Positions 1 through 7,401 of a stretch of 64,000 bases of DNA are shown here, piece after piece. A program made the position numbers and the translations under genes. The notes beneath the pieces were generated by a model. That model was not told where the DNA came from, searched no databases, and was given only the letters and a program-made list of their open reading frames with translations. This DNA comes from Methylocystaceae bacterium. Lineage in GTDB: Bacteria; Pseudomonadota; Alphaproteobacteria; Rhizobiales; Beijerinckiaceae. Where the stretch lies: assembly GCA_009773555.1 (NCBI GenBank), contig WSXZ01000017.1, positions 40,024-104,023 on the forward strand. The letters run 5' to 3'. Within the stretch, counting starts at the first letter, position 1; every line of letters starts with the position of its first letter.

Positions 1-214
1 TTTCTCCCGCAACGTCCTTGAGCGGCGCGCCGGCGCCAAAGATGTCCGGATCGCCGGACATCCACATGGCCGCCTCCTCGACGTCAGCAATCGTTGGCCG
101 CAGATCCATGATCGCCGACAGCGTCGCGTCGTCGATATCGCCGAGGACGTCCGTCACGTCCTTGATCGTCGCCAGCGGGCGGCCGTCGCCGTCCGGCGCG
201 GAAGACTGCGTCAA
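1..214 (-). CDS. small hypothetical protein, C-terminus beyond window
   Basis: An open frame of 71 codons runs off the left edge without a stop. It reads as an ordinary protein with repeated Asp/Ala-rich helices and a segment AAMWMSGDPDIFGAGAPL near its visible end. There is no ATG at the front; a TTG at 214 is preceded seven bases upstream by AGGAG, so TTG initiation is chosen. No signal peptide or membrane segment is visible. I do not recognise the family. It is divergent from tatD across about 250 bases, and its codon use matches the neighbouring genes. Confidence 0.6.
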   Translation of the reverse strand, partial: MTQSSAPDGDGRPLATIKDVTDVLGDIDDATLSAIMDLRPTIADVEEAAMWMSGDPDIFGAGAPLKDVAGE

Positions 215-471
215 GTTTTTGCTCCTCGCGCTTGGAACGTCCCGCCCGAGCTTGCTTCGTGACGGTCTCGCATGATGCCGGCGATGAGAAAGGCGCGTTG
301 CATAGCCAAGAAATATAGCGCCGCGCGTCTGAGCCGCGAAGGAGCCCCAAGCTAAATATTTGTGTTCTCCGCCGCCCGAGCCATATTGCCGCATAGGTCC
401 AAACGCGTCATCAAGCACCCGGACGCGCGCGCCCGGGGCCATTCCGTGCTGCTCTTTCCTGACCGAGTCTG

Positions 472-1263
472 ATGCTCATCGATACCCATTGTCACCTCGA
501 CTTTCCCGATTTCGCGCCAGAACTCGCGGAGACGATCGCCCGCGCCAAGGCGCGCGGTGTCGCGAGAATGATCACGATCTCAACGCATCTGTCGCGCTTC
601 GAGCGTGTAAAGGCGGTCGCCGAAACCTATCCGGAGGTTTTTTGCACCGTCGGGACGCATCCGCACCATTCGCACGAAGAGGCCGAGCCGACCGTCGAGG
701 CGCTGGTGACTCTGTCGCAACATCCAAAATGCGTCGGATTGGGCGAAGCGGGCCTCGACTATCACTATGACCACGCGCCGCGCGACGTAGCGCAGCGCAT
801 CTTCCGCATTCACGTCCAGGCCGCTCGCGAAACCGGCCTTCCGCTCGTCATCCATACCCGCGACGCCGATGAAGACTGCGCCGCGATTTTGAAGGACGAA
901 ATGGGGAAGGGGTCTTTCCCCGCCCTGCTCCATTGCTTCACGAGCGGGCCCGCGCTCGCCCAAACGGCGCTGGAGCTCGGCCTCTATATTTCCTTTTCCG
1001 GGGTCGTGACCTTCAAAAACGCCGAATATCTGCGCGAGATCGCCCGCGACGTGCCGCTGGAGCGCATGCTGGTCGAAACTGACGCGCCCTTCCTTGCGCC
1101 GACGCCGCATCGCGGCAAGCGCAATGAGCCGGCCTTCGTCGTCGACACCGCGCGCGTGCTCGCCGAGGTCAAGGGAATCAGCGCCGCCGAACTTGCAGTC
1201 GCCACGACCGAGAATGCGCTGCGGTTGTTTTCCAAAATGCCGCCTCTGGACGCCGTCGCGTGA
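472..1263 (+). CDS. tatD: TatD family metal-dependent hydrolase
   Basis: A 263-residue TIM-barrel hydrolase of the TatD DNase family, the usual full length. Metal ligands are visible: His6 and His8 in THCHLD, Glu92 in GLGEAGLDYHYD, His128 in VIHTRDAD, His154 in LLHCFTSG, and Asp204 in ETDAPFLAP. Family members are cytoplasmic Mg-dependent 3'-5' exonucleases or phosphoesterases. The stop overlaps the next gene's start (GTGA), so the two are probably translationally coupled. The start ATG overlaps an upstream TGA, but no convincing upstream coding frame was found. Confidence 0.93.
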   Translation: MLIDTHCHLDFPDFAPELAETIARAKARGVARMITISTHLSRFERVKAVAETYPEVFCTVGTHPHHSHEEAEPTVEALVTLSQHPKCVGLGEAGLDYHYDHAPRDVAQRIFRIHVQAARETGLPLVIHTRDADEDCAAILKDEMGKGSFPALLHCFTSGPALAQTALELGLYISFSGVVTFKNAEYLREIARDVPLERMLVETDAPFLAPTPHRGKRNEPAFVVDTARVLAEVKGISAAELAVATTENALRLFSKMPPLDAVA

Positions 1264-2054
1264 GCCTGAGAATCAGGATTCTCGGGTGCGGCTCGTCAGG
1301 CGGCGTGCCGCGCGTCGGGCAGGGCTGGGGAAAGTGCGATCCGACCAATCCGAAAAACCGGCGCCGGCGCTGCTCGATACTCGTCGCGCGCGGCCCTGCT
1401 GACTCTGCGACGCAAGTGCTCGTGGACACCGGACCCGATCTGCGCGAGCAACTCATCGACGCCGACGTCAAGCGGCTCGACGCGGTCTTCTATACCCATC
1501 CGCACGCCGACCACACGCATGGCGTCGACGATTTGCGCGGCTTGGTGATCATGAGCGGCCGGCGCATCCCGGCCTATATGGACGAGCCGACTTCGCGGTC
1601 ATTCGCCGCGAAGTTCGACTACATTTTCAAGACGCCGCCGGGCAGCTTTTATCCGCCGCTGATGACCGAGCATCGGCTGCATCTGGGGCGCGCCGAGACG
1701 ATCGACGGACCCGGCGGCGCGATCGTCGCGACGCCTTTTCGACTGGACCATGGCGACATGGACGCACTCGGCTTTCGCTTCGACAACGTGGCCTACACGC
1801 CGGATCTTCACGCGATTCCGCCAGAGAGCGTTCAGTATCTGGAAGGGCTCGATCTCTGGATTATCGATGCGCTGCGCCATCAGCGGCACGGCACGCATCT
1901 GTCCGTCAGTCAGGCGCTGGAGTTCATCGCGCATTTCAAGCCAAAGCGCGCCGTTCTGACGGATCTGCACGTTGATTTGGATTATGACGCGCTGGCCGCG
2001 ACGCTGCCCGAGAACGTGACGCCGGCTTTTGACGGAATGGCGCTCGACGTCTGA
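1260..2054 (+). CDS. MBL-fold (PhnP-like) metallohydrolase
   Basis: A 264-residue metallo-beta-lactamase-fold enzyme starting at GTG, overlapping the tatD stop by four bases. The zinc-binding signature HPHADH lies at residues 80-85, and later metal ligands are in RLDHGDMDALGF and near the C-terminus (LTDLHVDLDYD). The N-terminal GCGSSGGVPR is characteristic of the PhnP/phosphoribosyl cyclic phosphodiesterase-like group. Pairing with tatD is common in alphaproteobacteria. The substrate is unknown; phosphodiester hydrolysis is inferred from the family. Confidence 0.88.
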   Translation: MSLRIRILGCGSSGGVPRVGQGWGKCDPTNPKNRRRRCSILVARGPADSATQVLVDTGPDLREQLIDADVKRLDAVFYTHPHADHTHGVDDLRGLVIMSGRRIPAYMDEPTSRSFAAKFDYIFKTPPGSFYPPLMTEHRLHLGRAETIDGPGGAIVATPFRLDHGDMDALGFRFDNVAYTPDLHAIPPESVQYLEGLDLWIIDALRHQRHGTHLSVSQALEFIAHFKPKRAVLTDLHVDLDYDALAATLPENVTPAFDGMALDV

Positions 2055-2565
2055 CCTCGCCGACATCGTCAGAGACGACATCTTTGAGTTCCATAATATC
2101 GATTATGCGAATCACGGATCAGGGATGCGGCTGGCGCCGTCCGCTCTTGCCTTTCGCTCGTCTGAGAGTCTGCGTCGATGCCATGTCGGACGGAACGCAG
2201 CCGGCGTCCTCGGATGACGCCTTATGTTGACACGGCGGCGCGTGTGCAGCGCATGGCGCGTCAATCCACCCGCGCAGCTCATCTAAACTCCTGCAATCGC
2301 GAACATTCCCGCCGACGCAGGAATTTGACCGAGTTGTCAAACCGTGGCGACTGTTTGGATTTTTGGATCACCCCACGGAATTCGCTGGCCTTAGGGGGCG
2401 AAACTCTGGTAAAAGGCTCGCTGCGCGGGACTATATGGCATTCAAGAGGCACATCATCGTCGTTTCCGGGCGGGCGCGTTTTTTGAGACGCGCCAACTGG
2501 AGCGGTTGGGCGCACAAGGTTGGCATAGCGGTCTTGCCGTTTTTGGCGGAGACGAGCAGGTAGAC
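2055..2565. other. intergenic region, probable long 5' leader of the cold-shock gene
   Basis: No frame in these 511 bases looks coding on either strand. A small perfect hairpin (GGCGCGT / ACGCGCC, positions 2473-2494) lies about 70 bases before the cold-shock start codon. Long structured leaders are common for cold-shock genes, so part of this stretch may be untranslated leader. No tRNA, clear terminator or promoter was recognised. Confidence 0.4.
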
Positions 2566-3231
2566 ATGAGCAAAGGTAGAGATTTTCGGGGCCCCCGCAA
2601 GCGCGGATTTGATGACGACGCTCCGTATAGCTATGATTCGCCGCGCACGAGCCGAGCGCCGCGATCTCCCTTTGGCGGCGGATTTCCAGATTCGCCGCCT
2701 CCGATGTCGAACGAGCCAGCAGTCGACGCCATCGTGAAGTGGTTTAAGACCGACAAGGGCTTCGGCTTCGTAGAGCTTGCCAATGGCACCGGCGACGCGT
2801 TCCTCCATATCGGCGCCGTTCAGGCGGCGGGATACGACACGCTGCCGCCCGGCGCGAAATTGCAGGTGCAGGTCACGAGCTCGGTGAAGGGCCAGCAAGT
2901 GGCGCGCATTCTCGAGGTCGATTTGGCTGGCGCCGCTGAACGGGCGCCGCCCCCGCCGCCGCGCGCAGGCGGCGGTTTTGACAGCCCCCGGCCCCGTCGT
3001 CAGGCGCCCGATCCGTCGACCGCCGTTCCGGTCGCCGGCAAGGTCAAATGGTTCGACGAGACGAAAGGCTTCGGCTTCGTGCAGTCGGACGACGGCGGCA
3101 AGGACGTGTTCGTCCATATTTCGATTCTGGGCCCATCCGGCGTGAACCGGCTCGCCGAGGGGCAGCCGGTCACTATGCAGGTCGTCGATACGGCGAAAGG
3201 CAGAGAAGCGCTGTCGATCATCCTGGATTGA
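2566..3231 (+). CDS. double cold-shock-domain protein
   Basis: Two cold-shock domains in one protein of 221 residues. The N-terminal tail is charged. The first domain begins at AIVKWFKTDKGFGFVEL with RNP2-like DAFLHIG; a Pro/Arg-rich linker follows; the second begins at GKVKWFDETKGFGFVQ with DVFVHIS and ends at the C-terminus. Such proteins bind single-stranded RNA/DNA. ATG 2566 (MSKGRDFRG) is chosen because conserved sequence starts there; the frame is open 60 bases further upstream. A strong terminator follows the stop. A second double-CSD gene lies at 34317-34898. Confidence 0.9.
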   Translation: MSKGRDFRGPRKRGFDDDAPYSYDSPRTSRAPRSPFGGGFPDSPPPMSNEPAVDAIVKWFKTDKGFGFVELANGTGDAFLHIGAVQAAGYDTLPPGAKLQVQVTSSVKGQQVARILEVDLAGAAERAPPPPPRAGGGFDSPRPRRQAPDPSTAVPVAGKVKWFDETKGFGFVQSDDGGKDVFVHISILGPSGVNRLAEGQPVTMQVVDTAKGREALSIILD

Positions 3232-3251
3232 GCCTCGCTCAGTAGATCCGT

Positions 3252-3291
3252 GCGCCGCGATCCTCCTTGAGGGCCGCGGCGCTTTTCTTTT
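3252..3291 (+). terminator. intrinsic terminator of cold-shock gene
   Basis: A perfect 8-bp GC stem, GCGCCGCG (3252-3259) and CGCGGCGC (3275-3282), is followed directly by TTTTCTTTT. It sits 20 bases after the cold-shock stop and just before mazG. Confidence 0.85.
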
Positions 3292-3301
3292 GGGAAACCT
3301 C

Positions 3302-4123
3302 ATGTCCGGTCGACCGCACGGCGACGTCGCCAGACTGATCGAAATCATGGCGGCGCTGCGCACGCCCGGCAGCGGTTGTCCCTGGGATCTCGTTCAGGAT
3401 TTCCGCTCGATCGCGCCCTACACGATTGAGGAAGCCTATGAGGTCGCTGACGCCATCGAGCGCAACGATCTTACCGATCTCAAAGATGAGTTGGGCGATC
3501 TCCTCTTGCAGGTCGTGTTCCATGCCCGAATGGCGCAGGAGCAGGCCGCTTTCGCCTTCAAGGACGTCGTCGACGCGATCTGCGACAAGCTCATTCGCCG
3601 GCATCCGCACGTTTTCGGCGACGCCCAGTCTCTGGACGCCGATGGCGTGACTACGCAGTGGAGCGCAATCAAAGCGCGCGAGAAGGCGGCGAAGCAGGGC
3701 GCGCCGCCGGCCAGTTTGCTTGACGGCGTGCCCCTCGCCCTGCCCGCGCTGACGCGCGCCCTCAAGCTGCAACAAAAGGCGTCCGGGGTCGGTTTCGATT
3801 GGGACGACGCGCAGCAGGTTCTTTGCAAGATTCGCGAGGAAACCGAGGAAGTCGCCGCCGAACTCGCCCGTCCTGGCGTCGACGCTTCGCCGGCGCTTGA
3901 AGAGGAGATCGGCGATCTGCTGTTCGTGGTCGCCAATCTTGCGCGTCACGCCAGGGTAGATCCCGAGCAGGCGCTGCGCTCCGCCAACACGAAATTCGAG
4001 CGGCGGTTCCACCATATCGAGCAGCGTCTCAAGGAGATGGGCCGTTCGCCTGAAGCAGCGTCTCTCGACGAGATGGAAGCCCTGTGGGTCGAGGCGAAAG
4101 GCGCGGAGCGCAAGCCGCGCTGA
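3302..4123 (+). CDS. mazG: nucleoside triphosphate pyrophosphohydrolase MazG
   Basis: A 273-residue house-cleaning NTP pyrophosphatase with two MazG domains. The first contains CPWD, the metal-binding pattern EEAYEV...DELGDLLLQVV, and FRRHPHVFGD-like sequence (IRRHPHVFGD). The second contains GFDWDD, EETEEVAAEL and EEEIGDLLFVVANLARH. It hydrolyses aberrant (d)NTPs to monophosphates. ATG 3302 is preferred to an in-frame TTG at 3290 because homology starts at SGRPHGDVARLIEIM. It is convergent with hflX. Confidence 0.93.
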   Translation: MSGRPHGDVARLIEIMAALRTPGSGCPWDLVQDFRSIAPYTIEEAYEVADAIERNDLTDLKDELGDLLLQVVFHARMAQEQAAFAFKDVVDAICDKLIRRHPHVFGDAQSLDADGVTTQWSAIKAREKAAKQGAPPASLLDGVPLALPALTRALKLQQKASGVGFDWDDAQQVLCKIREETEEVAAELARPGVDASPALEEEIGDLLFVVANLARHARVDPEQALRSANTKFERRFHHIEQRLKEMGRSPEAASLDEMEALWVEAKGAERKPR

Positions 4124-4171
4124 CGGCTCTCTCAAACGTCTGAATTTTGCGGCGGCCGCCCGCTAGACGAT

Positions 4172-5536
4172 TTAGCGCCCCGCGCCGGCTTCGCGGATCA
4201 TTTCGGCCTGCGGAAAGCGCCTCGCGAGGCCCTCCGAACGTTCAGGATCGATACGAACGACGAGATGGACGCCGCCCTCCGGCAACGCTTCGCGTTCGAG
4301 CACTTCGGTATGGGCATGAAGCCAGGCGAGCCCTTCGCCGTCGGCGACGTCGAGGTTCATTTCAAATCGAACCCGTCCCGCCGCCAAGGTGGACTCGATC
4401 CTTGCCAGCAACTCATCGAGCCCCTGCCCGGTCAAGGCTGACACTAGCGTCGGTCGCCGTTGAGGCTCGATCCCGCTCACGGCGAGTTGCAGGGCCGAAA
4501 GCCTGTCGGGATCTAGCGCGTCAATCTTGTTCCAAACCTCCAAAATCCGCCCTTCAGCTTCGCCTTTCAGACCGAGTTCGCTCAGGATCGACTCGACGTC
4601 CTTCGCCTGCGCTTCCCAATCTTCGTGCGAGACGTCGCGAATATGGAGAACCACGTCGGCCAGCGTCACTTCTTCGAGCGTCGCCCGGAAGGCGGAGACG
4701 AGCATGGTGGGCAGGTCGGAGATGAATCCCACGGTGTCGGAGAGCAGAATGCGCGCGCCATGCGGCAGTTTGATCTGGCGAAGCGTGGGATCGAGCGTCG
4801 CGAACAGCATGTCCTGCGCCAGCACCTCGGCCTTGGTCAGGCGGTTGAAAAGCGTGGATTTTCCGGCATTGGTGTAGCCGACGAGCGCGACCACCGGATA
4901 GGGAACGTCGCGCCGCGTCTTGCGATGCAGCGCGCGCGTGCGCTTCACCTTGTCAAGATCGTGCTCGATGCGCCGCATTCGCTCCTCGATCAGGCGCCGG
5001 TCCGTTTCGATCTGCGTCTCGCCGGGGCCGCCGAGAAAGCCGAAACCGCCGCGCTGGCGTTCAAGGTGGGTCCAGGAGCGGACGAGCCGCGACTTCTGAT
5101 AGGCGAGATGCGCGAACTCCACCTGCAGCGCGCCTTCCTTGGTTCGGGCGCGCGCGCCGAAGATTTCGAGAATGAGCCCGGTCCGGTCGATGACCTTGGC
5201 GTCCCACGCCCTTTCAAGATTGCGCTGCTGCACGGGCGAGAGCTGGCAGTCCATGCTCACCAGCGCGGCGTCCTTCGACTTGACGAGTTCGCCGATCTCT
5301 TCGACCTTGCCCTTCCCCAGATATGTCGCCGGTCGAACCTCGTTCAGCGATATGGGAATTTGACCGACGACATCGAGGTCGATCGCCTCGGCAAGCCCCA
5401 CCGCCTCCAAGAGACGCGCCGCCGTGTCGCGCGCACGCGCCGCGCCGCCTTGAGTCACATAGGGCCCAATGACCAATGCACGGGCGCCGGCGCCGTTCGG
5501 CGTCGTCCCGTTATCTTCTCCGCTGTCAGCCTTCAA
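4172..5536 (-). CDS. hflX: ribosome-associated GTPase HflX
   Basis: A HflX-family GTPase of about 454 residues. The N-terminal domain ends in the glycine-rich SWTHLERQRGGFGFLGGPGE segment, followed by a coiled helical linker. The G domain has GYTNAGKST (G1), DTVGFI (G3) and NKID (G4). Family members bind the 50S subunit and split stalled ribosomes. No ATG fits near the homologous N-terminus; a TTG at 5536, seven bases after the hfq stop, is the best start. The frame is open further upstream inside hfq. The hfq-hflX pairing is conserved widely. Confidence 0.92.
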   Translation of the reverse strand: MKADSGEDNGTTPNGAGARALVIGPYVTQGGAARARDTAARLLEAVGLAEAIDLDVVGQIPISLNEVRPATYLGKGKVEEIGELVKSKDAALVSMDCQLSPVQQRNLERAWDAKVIDRTGLILEIFGARARTKEGALQVEFAHLAYQKSRLVRSWTHLERQRGGFGFLGGPGETQIETDRRLIEERMRRIEHDLDKVKRTRALHRKTRRDVPYPVVALVGYTNAGKSTLFNRLTKAEVLAQDMLFATLDPTLRQIKLPHGARILLSDTVGFISDLPTMLVSAFRATLEEVTLADVVLHIRDVSHEDWEAQAKDVESILSELGLKGEAEGRILEVWNKIDALDPDRLSALQLAVSGIEPQRRPTLVSALTGQGLDELLARIESTLAAGRVRFEMNLDVADGEGLAWLHAHTEVLEREALPEGGVHLVVRIDPERSEGLARRFPQAEMIREAGAGR

Positions 5537-5540
5537 TCGC

Positions 5541-5804
5541 CTACCGCTGCTTGTCGGCCTGGCCCTCGTCGTCGCCCGGCTCAAACATTTGTATGGGGTG
5601 TCCGGGCATGATCGTCGAGATGGCGTGCTTGTAGACGAGCTGAGAATGCCCATCTCGTCGCAGCAATAGGCAAAAATTATCGAACCAGGTGACGATTCCC
5701 TGGAGCTTGACGCCATTGACGAGGAAGATCGTGAGCGGGACTTTATTCTTCCTGACGAAATTCAAAAATGTATCTTGCAGATTCTGCGAACGCTCTGACG
5801 ACAT
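5541..5804 (-). CDS. hfq: RNA chaperone Hfq
   Basis: An 87-residue Sm-like RNA chaperone. Sm1 is [31 protein letters not shown] and Sm2 is [10 protein letters not shown] (residues 58-67), the diagnostic Hfq motif. A short acidic tail follows. ATG 5804 is preceded by AGGA at suitable spacing; the frame is open 28 codons further upstream but that extension is not conserved-looking. In alphaproteobacteria Hfq acts with sRNAs, and its position after ntrX and before hflX is the conserved arrangement. Confidence 0.95.
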   Translation of the reverse strand: MSSERSQNLQDTFLNFVRKNKVPLTIFLVNGVKLQGIVTWFDNFCLLLRRDGHSQLVYKHAISTIMPGHPIQMFEPGDDEGQADKQR

Positions 5805-6033
5805 CGGCTGTCCTGTTCTGTTTTTTGAGCCGAGCGGAATGACGCCGCCCCCAGGGGATCGTTCTTCTTTTTTCGCCGCCGTGGTCATTAGAACCTTTCA
5901 AATGGCGGAGCGCAAGGCGCAAGTCGTGCGCTTTCCGCCGCCAGTTTATGGGAGGCGACCGGCTCTGACTCCGCGCCGATTCTCGCCGCAAACATAACGC
6001 AACGCTTTAAGTAGCTCATCTAAGTTAATGTTT

Positions 6034-7401
6034 CTATGACTCTACCGATAGCGACTTAAGTTTTCGGTGTAAGGCGGAGCGCTCCATGCCGATGAACTCC
6101 GCCGTTCGGGAGATATTCCCAGAGAAGCGATTGAGCTGAGCGACGAGGTATTCGCGCTCGAAAACTTCCCGCGCCTCTCTGAGCGGCAGGCTCATCAGTT
6201 TCTCGCCGCGCACGCCGGCCGGAGTCGCCGGCACGAGTTCGCCGACATCGGCCGGAAGCATTTCGGCCGTGATCGTCCCGCTGGAATCGCCAGACGTGAG
6301 GATCATCAAGCGCTCTACATTATTTCTCAACTGTCGGATGTTGCCGGGCCAGTCATGCAACTGCAGGATAGCGAGGGCGTCTTCCGATATCCGTCGGCGC
6401 GGCATGCCGGAAGCGAGCGACATGTTCTCCATGAAATAGTCGATGAGCGCCGGGATGTCCTCGCGCCGCTCCGCCAGCGAGGGAATCCGGATCGGCACCA
6501 CCGCGAGGCGATGAAATAGATCCTCGCGCAGCGTTCCCTCTTCGATCGCCGACGCGAGATCGCGCGCCGAGGACGAGATGATGCGCACGTCGACCTCGAC
6601 CTTGTTCGATCCGCCGACCCGCTGAAACGTCTGATCGACCAGCACGCGCAGGATCTTTGCCTGGCTATCCTTCGGCATGTCGGCGATTTCGTCGAGGAAC
6701 AGCGTCCCGCCGTGCGCCTCCTCAAGCGCGCCGATCTTGCGCTCGCCGTCGGCGCCTTCGCGACCGAACAGCTCGATTTCCATGTTGTCCGGCGTGATCG
6801 TGGCCGAATTGATGACGACGAACGGCCCGCCGGCGCGACTCGACGCCTCGTGGATGCAGCGCGCGGCGAGTTCCTTGCCTGTCCCAGGCGCGCCGGTGAT
6901 CAGCACGCGCGAATTCACAGGAGCGACGCGGCCAATGAGCTGCTGCAGCTGATGCGCCGCTGGGGAATCGCCAACGATGCGGTCGAAGGCTCCCGCGCGC
7001 TGGCGCAGCGCGGATAGTTCGCGCCGCAGCTGATAGGCTTCGAGCGCCCGTTCGGCGACGAGCACCAGCCGATCCGCCTTGAAGGGCTTTTCAATAAAGT
7101 CGTATGCGCCGATCTTGATCGCGCTGACCGCGGTTTCGATATTGCCGTGGCCCGAGATCATGACGACGGGCAAGCCCTTGTGCTGCTTCTGCGCGAGTTC
7201 GAGCACCTGGAGGCCGTCCAGCCGAGACCCTTGCAGCCAGATGTCGAGAAAAACGAGATGCGGACGCCGGCTCGCGATCGCCGCAAGCGCTTCGTCGGAG
7301 TCTTTGGCGGTGCGGACCCCGTGCCCTTCGTCGCTCAGAATTCCGGCGACAAGCTCTCTGATGTCCTCTTCATCGTCGACGATCAAAATATCGCTGGCCA
7401 T
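6034..7401 (-). CDS. ntrX: nitrogen-responsive regulator NtrX
   Basis: A 455-residue NtrC-family response regulator. The receiver domain has phospho-acceptor Asp53 and Lys105. The AAA+ domain has Walker A GAPGTGKE (170-177) and Walker [12 protein letters not shown]. The sigma54-contacting GAFTGA loop is absent; the corresponding stretch reads ELFGREGADGERKIGALEE, as is typical of NtrX. The C-terminal Fis-type HTH is RTAEFIGMERSALHRKLK. Its start shares one base with the ntrY stop (TAATG). Partner of NtrY in nitrogen, redox and envelope control in alphaproteobacteria. Confidence 0.95.
   Translation of the reverse strand: MASDILIVDDEEDIRELVAGILSDEGHGVRTAKDSDEALAAIASRRPHLVFLDIWLQGSRLDGLQVLELAQKQHKGLPVVMISGHGNIETAVSAIKIGAYDFIEKPFKADRLVLVAERALEAYQLRRELSALRQRAGAFDRIVGDSPAAHQLQQLIGRVAPVNSRVLITGAPGTGKELAARCIHEASSRAGGPFVVINSATITPDNMEIELFGREGADGERKIGALEEAHGGTLFLDEIADMPKDSQAKILRVLVDQTFQRVGGSNKVEVDVRIISSSARDLASAIEEGTLREDLFHRLAVVPIRIPSLAERREDIPALIDYFMENMSLASGMPRRRISEDALAILQLHDWPGNIRQLRNNVERLMILTSGDSSGTITAEMLPADVGELVPATPAGVRGEKLMSLPLREAREVFEREYLVAQLNRFSGNISRTAEFIGMERSALHRKLKSLSVES

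Noticed and set aside
362..472. 36-codon forward frame whose TGA overlaps the tatD ATG
   Set aside because: It starts at GTG right after an in-frame TAA, has no ribosome binding site and is rich in Arg like non-coding frames. The overlap is probably chance.
4625..5611. 328-codon forward frame opposite hflX
   Set aside because: It is the antisense frame of a well conserved gene in GC-rich DNA. Hence it is open by composition only.
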